A stretch of 30,265 bases of DNA, taken from assembly GCA_964645785.1 (NCBI GenBank), contig CAZYAV010000030.1, positions 1-30,265 on the forward strand. Direction: 5' to 3'. The notes beneath the pieces are model-generated. The model did no database searches, was not told where the DNA came from, and worked only from the letters and a program-made list of their open reading frames with translations. The position numbers and the translations under genes were made by a program. Shown piece after piece: positions 6,641 through 15,201 of the stretch (positions are counted from its first letter, which is position 1; each line of letters starts with the position of its first letter). The DNA is from CALWZE01 sp964645785. Lineage in GTDB: Bacteria; Bacillota; Clostridia; Oscillospirales; Ruminococcaceae.

Positions 6641-8023
6641 ATGCAGACAAAAAATGATGCCCCACAGGTGAAATCCACCCTGAAGTTTTCCAGCCTGCTG
6701 GCATACGGCGGCGGCGGAATGTTCTCCTATTCCTTCATGAACCAGTTCCTCGCATACAACACCCTCTTTTTCCTGACCGATATTGCGGGGTTCTCCTCGG
6801 TTGTGGCCGCGTCGCTGTACTCCATCATCCAGTTTATGAAGATTGTCACCATGACAATCAGCGGCATCGTCATCGACTCAACCAACCTGAAATGGGGCAA
6901 GTTCCGCTCCTGGGTTGCGATTGGCACGGTCATTGTGCTGCTCTCCTGCGGCACGATGTTCCTCAACATGAGCGGGCTGAATATGACGGTTTACGCGGTT
7001 CTGTTCGTCTTCCTGTACGTCATGTGCAATTTTGGCTACAACCTCATGTGGTCGGGCTCCCGCTCGCTGGTCGGTCCGATGAGCAAAAACTCGGCGGACA
7101 GCATCCGCCTGACCTCGGCTGCGCAGGTCAGCTCGACTGTCGCCGGCACCCTGTATGGGCTGATCAGCGCGTCGCTGTTCGCGTTTTTCTCGGCGCACAC
7201 CACTGCCCCCTACGCGGCAACCGGCTATCTCTATTCGCTGATTGTCCTGGCGGGCTGCGTTGTCATGATGCGCCTGAGCAAGCCGTACGACAGGCCGCGC
7301 GCGGCACAGGCGCAGAGCGGCCAGAAGCAGCAGAAGGTCTCCTTCCTCGAGATGCTCAAATCCCTTAAGGGGCAGGGGCTGATTTTCTTCTTTGCAATCA
7401 CGGCCGGCAATATCCAAAGCGGCTTTTTCTCGGCGCTGCTGGTTTATTACACCACCTATGTGCTGCAAAACCCGGCCGCGCTCGGCCTTGCCGTGACGGT
7501 TTCGTCCATCGGCGGCTTCTGCGGCGGCATTTTTGCCCCGATGCTCTGCCAGAAAATCGGCAAAAAGGGCGCGTACATCTTTGCGCACGCGGGCAACGCG
7601 ATTCTCTATTTCTGCATGTACCTGTTCGGCGACACGGCCGTGACCTTCCTGATTATCCGGCTGCTGATCGGCTTCTGCGGCTCGTTCGCGGGCGCGTCGC
7701 TGCCCGCATTGGGCAACGACCTTGCGGATTACAACGAGATGCGCGGCGCCTCCCGTGCGCGCGCGTTTGTGCAGTCGATGATCGGCGCGTCCATCCGCAT
7801 CGGCTCGCTGATTTCCACCTCGATTGCGTCCTTCGGCCTCGCCGCACTCGGCTATGTCGCGGGCACGACCCCCTCGGCCGAGGTGCTGGGCGGCATCACC
7901 TTCCTGATGGCGATCGGCCCGGCCAGCGTCTGCCTGCTCTGCTGCATTCTGATCCTGTTCTACAAGGTCAACGAGCGGGAGCTGGACGCGTACCGGCTTT
8001 CCAAATCGCAGGCGGCGGAATAA
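6641..8023 (+). CDS. GPH-family MFS transporter 2
   Basis: A 460-residue, roughly 12-TM protein closely related to transporter 1. It shares the GGGGMF N-terminal start of TM1, the GPH loop (W-G-K-F-R-S-W, about residue 88), SRSLVGPMSKNS, and the C-terminal LPALGNDLADYNEMRG motif. It starts at ATG with AAGGAAG upstream. It is the last gene of operon 1, followed by a strong terminator at 8096-8134. Having two such transporters in one transcript suggests two related substrates or an import/export pair, which is inference. Substrate not determinable from sequence. Confidence 0.88.
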   Translation: MQTKNDAPQVKSTLKFSSLLAYGGGGMFSYSFMNQFLAYNTLFFLTDIAGFSSVVAASLYSIIQFMKIVTMTISGIVIDSTNLKWGKFRSWVAIGTVIVLLSCGTMFLNMSGLNMTVYAVLFVFLYVMCNFGYNLMWSGSRSLVGPMSKNSADSIRLTSAAQVSSTVAGTLYGLISASLFAFFSAHTTAPYAATGYLYSLIVLAGCVVMMRLSKPYDRPRAAQAQSGQKQQKVSFLEMLKSLKGQGLIFFFAITAGNIQSGFFSALLVYYTTYVLQNPAALGLAVTVSSIGGFCGGIFAPMLCQKIGKKGAYIFAHAGNAILYFCMYLFGDTAVTFLIIRLLIGFCGSFAGASLPALGNDLADYNEMRGASRARAFVQSMIGASIRIGSLISTSIASFGLAALGYVAGTTPSAEVLGGITFLMAIGPASVCLLCCILILFYKVNERELDAYRLSKSQAAE

Positions 8024-8095
8024 TCCGCGGCCGGCAAGGACCCGAGCCGGCTGCGCGGCTGCGCTTTGCCGGATTGTATAGCGGTTACCCCTTTT

Positions 8096-8134
8096 AAAAA
8101 GACTGCCCCGCGTCGGCTGCGGGGCGGTCTTTTT
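8096..8134 (+). terminator. Intrinsic terminator of operon 1
   Basis: A 16-position stem, AAAAAGACTGCCCCGC (8096-8111) with GCGGGGCGGTCTTTTT (8119-8134), has a 7-nt loop, one T-G wobble and a T5 end. The A-run on the other side makes it usable on both strands. Confidence 0.92.
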
Positions 8135-8686
8135 GCTGTGCAAACGCGCGATACATTGGCCGTGCGCTCTCTTCCCGATACGCAACCCTGCCTTTATGCA
8201 CGTGTGCCGGGCGGACGTTCCTGCGCAAAACCCCACGCACGCTGTATTTGCCATTTTTGCAGTGCACTGCCGGTGCATGAAGGTTTATGCGGGTTTTCCC
8301 GGGCCGGCCGGACAGGAACCGCGCCGCGCGAAAGGAACCGCCGCGCCCGGTCGTTATAAGGTTGGCGGCAATTGCACAGGGAAGCTGTTATGCGCGGGAG
8401 CGGCTGTGGTATAATAACCGTGGGATGGGCATCATCCGCTCGTTCTGACCGGCGCTTGTCCGGCGCGGCTGGCGGCAATTGTCGAAATCCTCGATGTCCA
8501 CCCGCGTTTTGCGTTTGGGGGTGAATAGGGAGGCCGTTCTATCTTTATTGAAACTGGCGCTTATCCTGCCGGGACAGAACGCGCGCAAATGCGCGGGCGG
8601 CAAGGAGGAAAACAGCCAAATGCAGAGACAGGCGGCACAACAGGGCGCGGCGGCACAGACGCGCCGAGCTGCCGGGGAGGCTTGCG
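8135..8686. other. Intergenic and leader region before the BceR-like gene
   Basis: There is no credible gene. A perfect TATAAT at 8410-8415 with a weak -35 (near 8387, GTTATG) is the likely promoter, giving a leader of about 265 nt before the ATG at 8687. A 76-codon frame at 8479-8709 lies in this leader but overlaps the response regulator and lacks a good ribosome site. Confidence 0.5.
8387..8415 (+). promoter_or_regulatory. Candidate promoter for the two-component genes
   Basis: TATAAT at 8410-8415 is perfect; the hexamer 17 nt upstream (GTTATG) is poor. Transcription would begin about 8422. Confidence 0.42.
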
Positions 8687-9358
8687 ATGTACAGAATCTT
8701 TCTTGTTGAGGACGACAAAACGATTGCGGGGCTGATGCGGGACAGCCTGCTGCGCTGGGGCTTTGAGGCGTCCTGCGCGGCCGACTTTTCGGATGTGCTG
8801 AACGAGTTCCGCGCCTGCGCGCCGCATCTCGTTTTGCTGGATATCTCGCTCCCGTTTTACAACGGATATTACTGGTGCGAGCAGATCCGAAAGGAATCCA
8901 AGGTGCCGGTGGTGTTCGTCTCCTCGCACACGGACAACATGGATCTTGTGATGGCGATGAACATGGGCGGGGACGACTATATCGCAAAGCCCTTTTCAAC
9001 CGACGTGCTGGTTGCCAAAATCAACGCGCTGCTGCGCCGGGTGTACAGCTATACCGACGAGCGCCCGGCGCTTGAGGCGCGGGGGACGCTGCTGGGCGCG
9101 GACGGCGCGCTGCAATTTGCGGGCGCGCGGATTGACCTTTCCAAAAACGAGCAGCGGATTCTCCGGACATTGTTCGAGCACAAAAACGAGGTTGTCCCGC
9201 GCGAGCGGATCATGCGCGCGCTGTGGGATTCCGAGAGCTTTATAGACGACAACACCCTGACGGTGAACATCAACCGGCTGCGCCGCAAGCTGGAGGAGGC
9301 GGGGCTGCCCGGCCTGATCCTGACCAAGAAGGGGGAGGGCTATCTCGTCCGGGACTGA
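8687..9358 (+). CDS. OmpR-family response regulator, BceR-like
   Basis: A 223-residue protein with an N-terminal receiver domain. Acidic residues VEDD lie at 6-9, the phospho-acceptor Asp at about residue 53 in LLDISLP, the Ser switch in FVSS and the Lys in YIAKPF. A C-terminal winged helix (about 125-223; LSKNEQRIL, NTLTVNINRLRRKLE, KGEGYLV) completes it. GGGGAGG precedes the ATG. It is followed by a membrane histidine kinase and a BceAB-type transporter, the usual peptide-sensing resistance module. It should bind the inverted repeat at 10619-10634 and activate the transporter genes when cell-wall-active peptides are present. Confidence 0.9.
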   Translation: MYRIFLVEDDKTIAGLMRDSLLRWGFEASCAADFSDVLNEFRACAPHLVLLDISLPFYNGYYWCEQIRKESKVPVVFVSSHTDNMDLVMAMNMGGDDYIAKPFSTDVLVAKINALLRRVYSYTDERPALEARGTLLGADGALQFAGARIDLSKNEQRILRTLFEHKNEVVPRERIMRALWDSESFIDDNTLTVNINRLRRKLEEAGLPGLILTKKGEGYLVRD

Positions 9359-9572
9359 GGAGGACGCGGGGCAGGCACCCAGCCGCCGTTCCTTGCGGCG
9401 GAACCCTGCGGTTGCTGCATGGCTTTGCAACAGGCAAGCCAACCGGGGGCGGGTACTGCGGCCGTACCGGCCGCGAATCGGACACACCGGGCAGGCCGCA
9501 AGCGCGGTTTTGCCGGGAAGATACGAAACCGGCCGCAACAAAAGGAGCGGCGCGCACAAAAGGGGGAACGGG
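9359..9572. other. 214-nt gap between response regulator and kinase
   Basis: Unusual in a bceRS pair, where the genes normally abut. It holds a GCCGCC...GGCGG hairpin near 9381-9399 and GC-rich sequence but no gene. The kinase frame is open through it, but the ATG at 9573 with its ribosome site and the domain start argue against an upstream start. Confidence 0.45.
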
Positions 9573-10589
9573 ATGCTGCTGGACTATCTGCACTACAGGC
9601 GGTACGCGCTGCTGCTTTGGCTGAGCGGCGTCGTGTCCGTCGAGGCGGTCGCGCTGCTGGCGGGGCTGGAGAGGGAATTCGCCCTTTACGGCGCGCTGAT
9701 TGCGGGCTTTCTGCTGCTGTGCGCGAGCGCGGTGGATTACCCGCGGTTTGCAGCCCGGGTGCGGGAGCTGCGGGAAATCTGCGCGAATTTGTCCGACGCG
9801 CTGCACGCGCTGCCCGAACCGCAGGACGCGGTCTGCGCCCAGTATACCGAGATGCTGGAAAAGCTGAGCGATCTCATGCGCCGGGAACGGGACGCGCTCA
9901 ACGACGAGCACGCCGCGCGGGTGGATTATTACACCATGTGGCTGCACCAGATCAAGACGCCGATTGCGGCGATGCGGCTGCTGCTGGATTCGCAGGCGGC
10001 TCCGGGCGCGGAGCAGCTGCAAATTGAGCTGTTCCGGATCGAGCGGTATGTGGACATGGCGCTGCAATACGCCAAGCTGGGCAGCCTGGGCGCGGACATG
10101 GTGCTTGAGCCGTTTGAACTGGACACCCTGGTGACCGACAGCGTCAAAAAGTACGCGCCGCTGTTTATCCACAAGAACCTCTCGGTGCAGTTTGAGCGCA
10201 CGGGGCTGGTGGTGGTTTCGGACAAAAAGTGGCTCGGGTTTATTCTGGAACAGCTGCTTTCCAACGCGGCCAAATACACCGAGCGCGGCGGCGTGCGCAT
10301 CTGGGCCGAGGGGCAGACGCTGATGGTGGAGGACAGCGGCATCGGCATTCGCAGCGACGACATCGACCGCATCTTTGAAAAGGGCTACACCGGCTACAAC
10401 GGCCGGTTCGACCGCCGGGCGAGCGGGCTTGGGCTGTTCATGAGCCGCCGGATCGCCGACGGGCTGGGGATGGAGCTGTACGCGGAGCGCGGCCGGGCGC
10501 AGGGCGCGTGCCTGTGCATCGGGTTCGGCGGGCTGACCCGGCAGACGGAGGCGCAGCAGCGCCGGCTGCGCGGCGTCTGGCCGGACTGA
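9573..10589 (+). CDS. Sensor histidine kinase, BceS-like intramembrane-sensing type
   Basis: A 338-residue protein from the ATG at 9573, preceded by AGGGGGAACGG. The frame is open further upstream, but that part is low-complexity and lacks family likeness. Two TM helices (about residues 12-30 and 35-52) are separated by only a few residues, so there is no extracellular sensor domain, as in BceS. The H-box is WLHQIKTPI (about residue 128), followed by an N-box with SNAAKYT, G1 DSGIGI and G2 ASGLGLF. BceS-type kinases are controlled by the partner BceAB transporter rather than by binding the peptide directly. It pairs with the response regulator at 8687. Confidence 0.9.
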   Translation: MLLDYLHYRRYALLLWLSGVVSVEAVALLAGLEREFALYGALIAGFLLLCASAVDYPRFAARVRELREICANLSDALHALPEPQDAVCAQYTEMLEKLSDLMRRERDALNDEHAARVDYYTMWLHQIKTPIAAMRLLLDSQAAPGAEQLQIELFRIERYVDMALQYAKLGSLGADMVLEPFELDTLVTDSVKKYAPLFIHKNLSVQFERTGLVVVSDKKWLGFILEQLLSNAAKYTERGGVRIWAEGQTLMVEDSGIGIRSDDIDRIFEKGYTGYNGRFDRRASGLGLFMSRRIADGLGMELYAERGRAQGACLCIGFGGLTRQTEAQQRRLRGVWPD

Positions 10590-10618
10590 GCGCGCCGCCC
10601 GCTTCCCGGCGCGTCTGT

Positions 10619-10634
10619 CTTACACAAATGTAAG
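10619..10634. promoter_or_regulatory. BceR-type operator, perfect CTTACA-N4-TGTAAG
   Basis: CTTACA-CAAA-TGTAAG is a perfect 6-4-6 inverted repeat. It agrees with the TNACA-N4-TGTAA operator I recall for BceR-like regulators. A further half site TGTAAG lies at 10649-10654. It sits about 55-70 nt upstream of the -10 at 10688, the place expected for an activator. Confidence 0.8.
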
Positions 10635-10664
10635 GTTAAACGGGGAAATGTAAGCCAAAGCTAT

Positions 10665-10693
10665 GGCAGACAGCTTCCCCGTTTTTGTATGAT
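10665..10693 (+). promoter_or_regulatory. Promoter of the BceAB-type genes
   Basis: The -10 TATGAT is at 10688-10693; the -35 position (GGCAGA, 10665-10670) is poor, as expected when an upstream-bound activator is needed. An inverted repeat AACGGGGAA/TTCCCCGTT (10639-10683) surrounds the -35 zone and may also end transcription from the kinase gene, since a T5 run follows it. Confidence 0.6.
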
Positions 10694-10755
10694 AGAGGCA
10701 CAGGGAGGGAGCAAAACGCCCCTCGCTGAATCACGGGAAAGACGGTGCAAGGGCG

Positions 10756-10902
10756 ATGAAATGCAGGGAATGGCTGCGGGCGGCGATCGACCGGATCGGG
10801 GATTTTTTCTTTGTGCGCCGCGCGGACGATAAGCTGGACGACACGGTCGTGCTCGACCTTAACGAGATAAAAAAGGAGCTGCACACGAATGGAATTGCTT
10901 GA
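10756..10902 (+). CDS. Possible 48-residue small protein before the ABC genes
   Basis: ATG at 10756 to TGA at 10902, overlapping the ABC ATPase start by 14 nt. The product begins MKCREWLRAAIDRIGDFFF and ends in a charged stretch rich in Asp, Lys and Glu. Codon use and the amphipathic N-terminus look protein-like and it sits just after the BceR-controlled promoter. The ribosome site (GCAAGGGCG, close to the ATG) is weak. No homologue is visible in the window, so it may only be a translated leader that couples to the ATPase gene. Confidence 0.45.
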   Translation: MKCREWLRAAIDRIGDFFFVRRADDKLDDTVVLDLNEIKKELHTNGIA

Positions 10903-11656
10903 GGTCAAACACCTGAAAAAGGTTTACAATACCCGCCTTGGCGGGCGGCAGTGCGTCGCGCTGCGGGACGTGAGCTTCACCATCAGCGAGGGGGAGTTCG
11001 TCGCGGTGATGGGCGCGTCGGGTTCGGGGAAAACCACCCTGCTCAACCTGCTGGCCTCGCTGGACAAGCCGACCGAGGGGGAGATTTTTCTGGCCGGGCG
11101 CAGCTTCCGGGAGGTGAAGGACAGGGAGATGTCCGCGTTCCGGCGGCAGAATCTCGGCTTTGTCTTTCAGGACTTCAACCTGCTGGACACCTTTACGCTC
11201 AAGGACAATATCCTGCTGCCGCTGGTGCTGGCCAACACGCCGGTGGAGGAGATGATGCGGCTGGTTCGCCCGCTGGCGGAGAGCCTCGGGATCGGGGAGC
11301 TGCTGGAAAAATACCCCTATGAGGTGTCCGGCGGCGAAAAACAGCGCGCCGCGGTGGCGCGCGCCGTCATCACCAGCCCCAGAATCCTGCTGGCCGACGA
11401 GCCGACCGGCGCGCTCGATTCCAAAGCGTCCCGGTCGCTGCTGGAAAAGTTCGCCTCGCTCAACGCCGGGGGGCGCACCCTGCTGATGGTGACCCACAGC
11501 AGCAACGCGGCCAGCTACGCCTCCCGGGTAATCTTCATCCGGGACGGCGAGCTGTTCAACCAGATTTACCGCGGCGGGCTGACCCGGCGGGATTTTTTCG
11601 ACAAGATTGTCTCGACCCTCGCGGTGCTGACGGACGGGGGTGTCGACATTGGGTAA
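10889..11656 (+). CDS. ABC transporter ATP-binding protein, BceA-type
   Basis: A 255-residue ATPase. Walker A GASGSGKTT is near residue 45, the Q-loop FQDFNLL near 93, signature VSGGEKQRAAVARA near 147, Walker B ILLADEPTGALD near 168 and the switch His in VTHSS near 203. AAGGAG precedes the ATG by 8 nt. It is a member of the MacB/LolD-like class that drives FtsX-type permeases. It overlaps the permease start by 17 nt. With the permease it should confer resistance to bacitracin-like or other lipid II-targeting peptides and act as the sensor for the kinase. Confidence 0.92.
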   Translation: MELLEVKHLKKVYNTRLGGRQCVALRDVSFTISEGEFVAVMGASGSGKTTLLNLLASLDKPTEGEIFLAGRSFREVKDREMSAFRRQNLGFVFQDFNLLDTFTLKDNILLPLVLANTPVEEMMRLVRPLAESLGIGELLEKYPYEVSGGEKQRAAVARAVITSPRILLADEPTGALDSKASRSLLEKFASLNAGGRTLLMVTHSSNAASYASRVIFIRDGELFNQIYRGGLTRRDFFDKIVSTLAVLTDGGVDIG

Positions 11657-13688
11657 CCGGCTGTATTTTAAGCTTGCGCGGGAAAATCTCAGGCGCAACC
11701 GCCGGATGTATCTGCCTTATTCCGTCGCGGTCGCGGTCATGTCCGGCATGTTTTTCATCATCCTGAACACCGTGTTCAGCAAAAGCGTCTCCAACATGAG
11801 CTTTGGCGGGACAATGCAGGCCATGCTGCTGTTCGGGCTGATGGTGATGGGTCTGTTTACCTGCGGGTATCTGCTTTATCTCAACAGCTTTTTGACCAAA
11901 AACCGAAAAAAGGAATTCGGCCTGTACGGGATTTTAGGGCTGGAAAAGCGGCACGTCGCGCGCATTATTCTGTTTGAGAATTTGCAGCTCAACTTCGGCT
12001 CGCTGCTCGCCGGCCTTGTCGGGGGCACCGTGTTCGGCAAGCTCGCGTTTATGGGGCTGATGGCGCTGATTCAGGTGGCGCCGGGCAGCGAATTCAACCT
12101 GTCCCCCTGGGCGTATCTGGTGACTGCGGTCTGCTTTATCGCCGTCTTTTTGTGCACAAGCGTGTACAACCAGTTCCAGGTGCGGCTTGCAAGCCCCATC
12201 AACCTGCTGCGCGCGGAAAACAGGGGGGAGAAAAAGCTGCGCGGGGTAGCGCCGCTGACCGTTCTGGGGCTGCTGTGCGTCGGCGGCGGGTATTTCTGCG
12301 CGATTACCTCGAACAATATGGCCTTTGCGATTGCGCTGTTCTGGCCGGCTGTGATTCTGGTCATCATCGGCACAAACCTGCTGTTCCTTGCGGGCAGCCA
12401 GTTCGTGCTGGGCGCAATCCGCAAAAATCCCGGGCTGTATTACCGCCCGCGGGTGTTTGTGTCGGTCTCCGGGCTTGTTCACCGCATGAAGCAGAACGCG
12501 GCCGGCCTTGCCAACATCTGCATCCTGTCCACCATGGTGCTGGTCACCATATCGGGGGTCTGCGCGCTCTATTTCGGGCAGGACGAGATGAACCACGTTA
12601 TGAACCCGAACGACTACCAGCTGGAGATGTATTACGACAAGCGGCTGGAGGAACCGGACATGCGCGGCGCAATGCAGGAGCTGAGTCTGCTTGCCGCCAA
12701 AAGCGGGTACACGCTCGAGACCATGCGCGCCTTCAATGCGCTGCGGGATTCGGTTGCGCTGCGGGACGGGCAGCTCTACTTCAAGGACGAAAACGCGGTG
12801 CTGAACGCCGCGGGGGAGAGCGGCTGGGACTGGTCGCACGCGGTGTATATCCTGACCCTTGACGACTACAACGCGGCGGCCGGCGCGAACGAGCGGCTGG
12901 AGCCGGATGAGATTCTGCTGGTGAGCGCGCTGCCGATTGCGGACACGGAGGAAATCCGCCCGAACGGGGCGCGGTTCCGGGTAAAGGCGCTGATTGCCGA
13001 ATCGCCGCTTATCCAGTGCAAAAACGCCGACCGGGACGAGCGGCTGTACATTGTTGCGCGGGACAACGAGGCGGCGGACGCCGTGCGCTACGCGATCAAT
13101 CCCGGCATCGCAAACGACCCGAACTTCGGCGAGTTCTGGCGGCGGCTGATCGTCCAGATCGACTTTGACGGCGGTTCATACGCGGACAGGGCGCAGTTCG
13201 CGCAGCGGGCGACCGATATCCTGTGCGCGGCGACCGCGCAGGTAGAGGGGACGACCTATTCGGTTACAAGCGCGGACGAGGACCGCGCGAACAACTACGG
13301 CATGTACGGCGGGCTGCTGTTCCTCGGGCTGTTCTTTGCGCTGCTGTTCCTGGTCAACACGGTGCTGATTATGTACTTCAAGCAGGTTTCGGAGGGGTAC
13401 GAGGACCGCGCGCGGTACGAGATCATGCGCAAGGTCGGCATGTCCGACGCGGAGGTGCGCGGCACCATCAACGGCCAGGTGCTCATTGTGTTTTTCCTGC
13501 CGCTCCTCGTCGCGCTGATGCACATCTTTGCTGCGGCGCCGATGCTGACCCAGATCCTCTCTGCGTTCCAGATGACAAACAACGGCATGACCCTGCTGTG
13601 CATCGCGGTCACAAGCGCGGTTTATGCCTTTATATATACGCTGGTTTTTCGCTTTACGGCGAGAACCTATTACAGGATTGTCAGATAA
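11640..13688 (+). CDS. ABC transporter permease, BceB-type (FtsX)
   Basis: A 682-residue protein started by GTG at 11640 (a TTG at 11649 is the alternative), overlapping the ATPase gene by 17 nt. It has about ten TM helices: roughly six to eight in the first 285 residues, a large extracellular domain (about 310-540) and three or more C-terminal helices including the FtsX-like segment after GMYGGLL. A permease of this size with the large domain between TM7 and TM8 is typical of BceB proteins. It ends before a strong convergent hairpin at 13698-13739. Confidence 0.9.
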   Translation: MSTLGNRLYFKLARENLRRNRRMYLPYSVAVAVMSGMFFIILNTVFSKSVSNMSFGGTMQAMLLFGLMVMGLFTCGYLLYLNSFLTKNRKKEFGLYGILGLEKRHVARIILFENLQLNFGSLLAGLVGGTVFGKLAFMGLMALIQVAPGSEFNLSPWAYLVTAVCFIAVFLCTSVYNQFQVRLASPINLLRAENRGEKKLRGVAPLTVLGLLCVGGGYFCAITSNNMAFAIALFWPAVILVIIGTNLLFLAGSQFVLGAIRKNPGLYYRPRVFVSVSGLVHRMKQNAAGLANICILSTMVLVTISGVCALYFGQDEMNHVMNPNDYQLEMYYDKRLEEPDMRGAMQELSLLAAKSGYTLETMRAFNALRDSVALRDGQLYFKDENAVLNAAGESGWDWSHAVYILTLDDYNAAAGANERLEPDEILLVSALPIADTEEIRPNGARFRVKALIAESPLIQCKNADRDERLYIVARDNEAADAVRYAINPGIANDPNFGEFWRRLIVQIDFDGGSYADRAQFAQRATDILCAATAQVEGTTYSVTSADEDRANNYGMYGGLLFLGLFFALLFLVNTVLIMYFKQVSEGYEDRARYEIMRKVGMSDAEVRGTINGQVLIVFFLPLLVALMHIFAAAPMLTQILSAFQMTNNGMTLLCIAVTSAVYAFIYTLVFRFTARTYYRIVR

Positions 13689-13697
13689 GGTTTGAAG

Positions 13698-13739
13698 AAA
13701 CGCGAGGCGCCGCCCGATTTCGGGCGGCGCCTCGCGTTT
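13698..13739. terminator. Bidirectional terminator hairpin between convergent genes
   Basis: A perfect 18-bp stem (13698-13715 with 13722-13739, arms AAACGCGAGGCGCCGCCC and complement) with the 6-nt loop GATTTC. It lies between the BceB gene (+) and the GntR gene (-); only short T-runs flank it. Confidence 0.8.
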
Positions 13740-13835
13740 GGCAGTCGTGCGTTTTTGTGTGTATGGTGCGGAAAGTCTGACAGCGCAAAACCGGCCGGGC
13801 GCTCTGTTGTCTGTCCTGCGCGGGGCAGCGGCGGC

Positions 13836-14567
13836 TCAGAAGCCCTTGATCTGCTCGTCGGGCAGGTAGCCGGAAAGGCCGATGACCTTGCCGTACGGGT
13901 GCTTCATATATTTTCGGCCGTACCCGATGCGCTGGCTGTTCTGCCCGATGAGATACCGGGTCAGCACAAGCAGCGGCTCGCCCGGCTCGCACTCAAGCAG
14001 GGGGGAGAGCTCCGGGGCGGCAATCTCTGCGGTCAGCTCCATGCGGGTGCAGAAAGCGAACGGCGTCGTTTTGGCCGCGGCAATTTCGGGGAACACGGCG
14101 TAGTTGATGGAGGATTCGATGATGGGCTGCCCCTTTTCATAGGGAATGTAATTGTCGTCCAGCGCCACAACATCGTTTGCGGAGAGGATCTGGCGCTGAA
14201 TCCGCACGGCGCGCGCGCCGAGCGGCAGCAGCAGCGCCCGGCGGACGGCGGCGTCGGGCGAGATGACGCTGACGTTCTTCAGCTTGGGCTGGCAGCCCTC
14301 GTCAATTGCCTTGAGGTCAACCGTGAACCGGTTGTGCTCCGGCACCGAGACAAAATATCCCTTGCCCGGCCGGGAAACAATAAACCCGTCGTTTTCAAGG
14401 TTTTTCAGGCTTTTGCGCACGGTCTCGCGGCTTGCGCTGAACTGCACACACAGGTCATTTTCGGACGGCAGCAGGTCGCCTGGGTTGTAGGTGCCGCTGA
14501 AAATGCTGTCCCGAATGGTGTCCGCAACCACGACGTAAACGGGCGCGCCGTATTGATTCTTAGACAT
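13836..14567 (-). CDS. GntR-family regulator, HutC/UTRA subfamily
   Basis: A 243-residue protein. The N-terminal winged helix-turn-helix (about residues 10-75) includes PGDLLPSENDLC, SRETVRKSLKNLENDG and RPGKGYFV, the GntR signature. The C-terminal UTRA ligand-binding fold (about 90-235) ends near the usual length. It is the third gene of a minus-strand operon and overlaps the corrinoid-protein gene by 8 nt. UTRA proteins usually repress catabolic operons until a small effector binds. The 8-4-8 inverted repeats at 3027-3046 and 16044-16063 are likely binding sites because their core has the HutC-type symmetry and both cover -10 elements of methyl-transfer operons. Effector unknown, probably the methylated substrate or a product. 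Confidence 0.9.
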   Translation of the reverse strand: MSKNQYGAPVYVVVADTIRDSIFSGTYNPGDLLPSENDLCVQFSASRETVRKSLKNLENDGFIVSRPGKGYFVSVPEHNRFTVDLKAIDEGCQPKLKNVSVISPDAAVRRALLLPLGARAVRIQRQILSANDVVALDDNYIPYEKGQPIIESSINYAVFPEIAAAKTTPFAFCTRMELTAEIAAPELSPLLECEPGEPLLVLTRYLIGQNSQRIGYGRKYMKHPYGKVIGLSGYLPDEQIKGF

Positions 14568-15201
14568 TGCGCTTCTCCGTCACTGCCTTGCAGAATGCGA
14601 TTGTTTCGAGCGGATCGGTTGCCATTTTATCGGCGCGGATCAGGGCGGGGTCGCCGCTGGTTATGCAGGAGCCGCCGATAATGATCGACAGACCCTCGCG
14701 CAGGCCGCGCTGCTCCAGCTGGGTGATGGTCGCCTTCATCGAATCGAGCGCAAAGCCCATCACGCCGCTGAGCGCGAGCACGTCCGGCTGATGCTGCCGG
14801 ACAGCCTCCACAAAGGCCTGCGGCCGCACGTCGACGCCGAGGTCGATTACCTCGAACCCCTCGGCGCGCAGCACCTCGCAGACGATGTTTTTGCCGATGT
14901 CGTGGATGTCGTTTTCCACGACGCCGATGACGACCTTGCCCCGGACGGGGCCTGCGCCCCGGTCGCTGATGTGGAACAGCTCCATCGCGTTTTGATAGAT
15001 GATGCCGGATACAATCAGGTCGGCGAGAAAATACTCGCCGGATTCAAACCGTTTGCCGACGTCCTTGATTCCGTCGTTGAGGATGGACTGGATCTCGAAG
15101 GTATCGTGCCCGTCCGCAATCATGCGGCGGGTCAGGTCAAGAACGCCGTTTTCATTCAGTTCCCGCATGGCCTCCGCCAGATGCGCCGCCTGGTCGTTCA
15201 T
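14560..15201 (-). CDS. Methyltransferase cognate corrinoid protein 1
   Basis: A 213-residue protein with the two-domain plan of MtaC/MtbC/MtvC-like methyl carriers: an N-terminal helical cap (about 1-85, with GEYFLADLI) and a C-terminal B12-binding Rossmann domain (about 88-210). The motif DIHDIG (Asp98, His100, Gly103) gives the lower-axial His ligand, followed by LSGVMGF and IIIGG. It accepts a methyl group on cobalt from MT I and passes it to MT II. It overlaps DUF1638 by 4 nt and GntR by 8 nt. No MT I gene is in its own operon, so its partner is probably one of the UroD-family proteins encoded on the other strand. Confidence 0.93.
   Translation of the reverse strand: MNDQAAHLAEAMRELNENGVLDLTRRMIADGHDTFEIQSILNDGIKDVGKRFESGEYFLADLIVSGIIYQNAMELFHISDRGAGPVRGKVVIGVVENDIHDIGKNIVCEVLRAEGFEVIDLGVDVRPQAFVEAVRQHQPDVLALSGVMGFALDSMKATITQLEQRGLREGLSIIIGGSCITSGDPALIRADKMATDPLETIAFCKAVTEKRNV

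Noticed and set aside
6641..8023. A mobile-element origin of the repeated modules
   Set aside because: No transposase, integrase, terminal inverted repeats or target duplications are visible; gene duplication is enough.
8479..8709. A 76-codon frame in the leader of the response regulator
   Set aside because: Weak start, overlaps the regulator in another frame, low-complexity Ala/Gln/Arg product.
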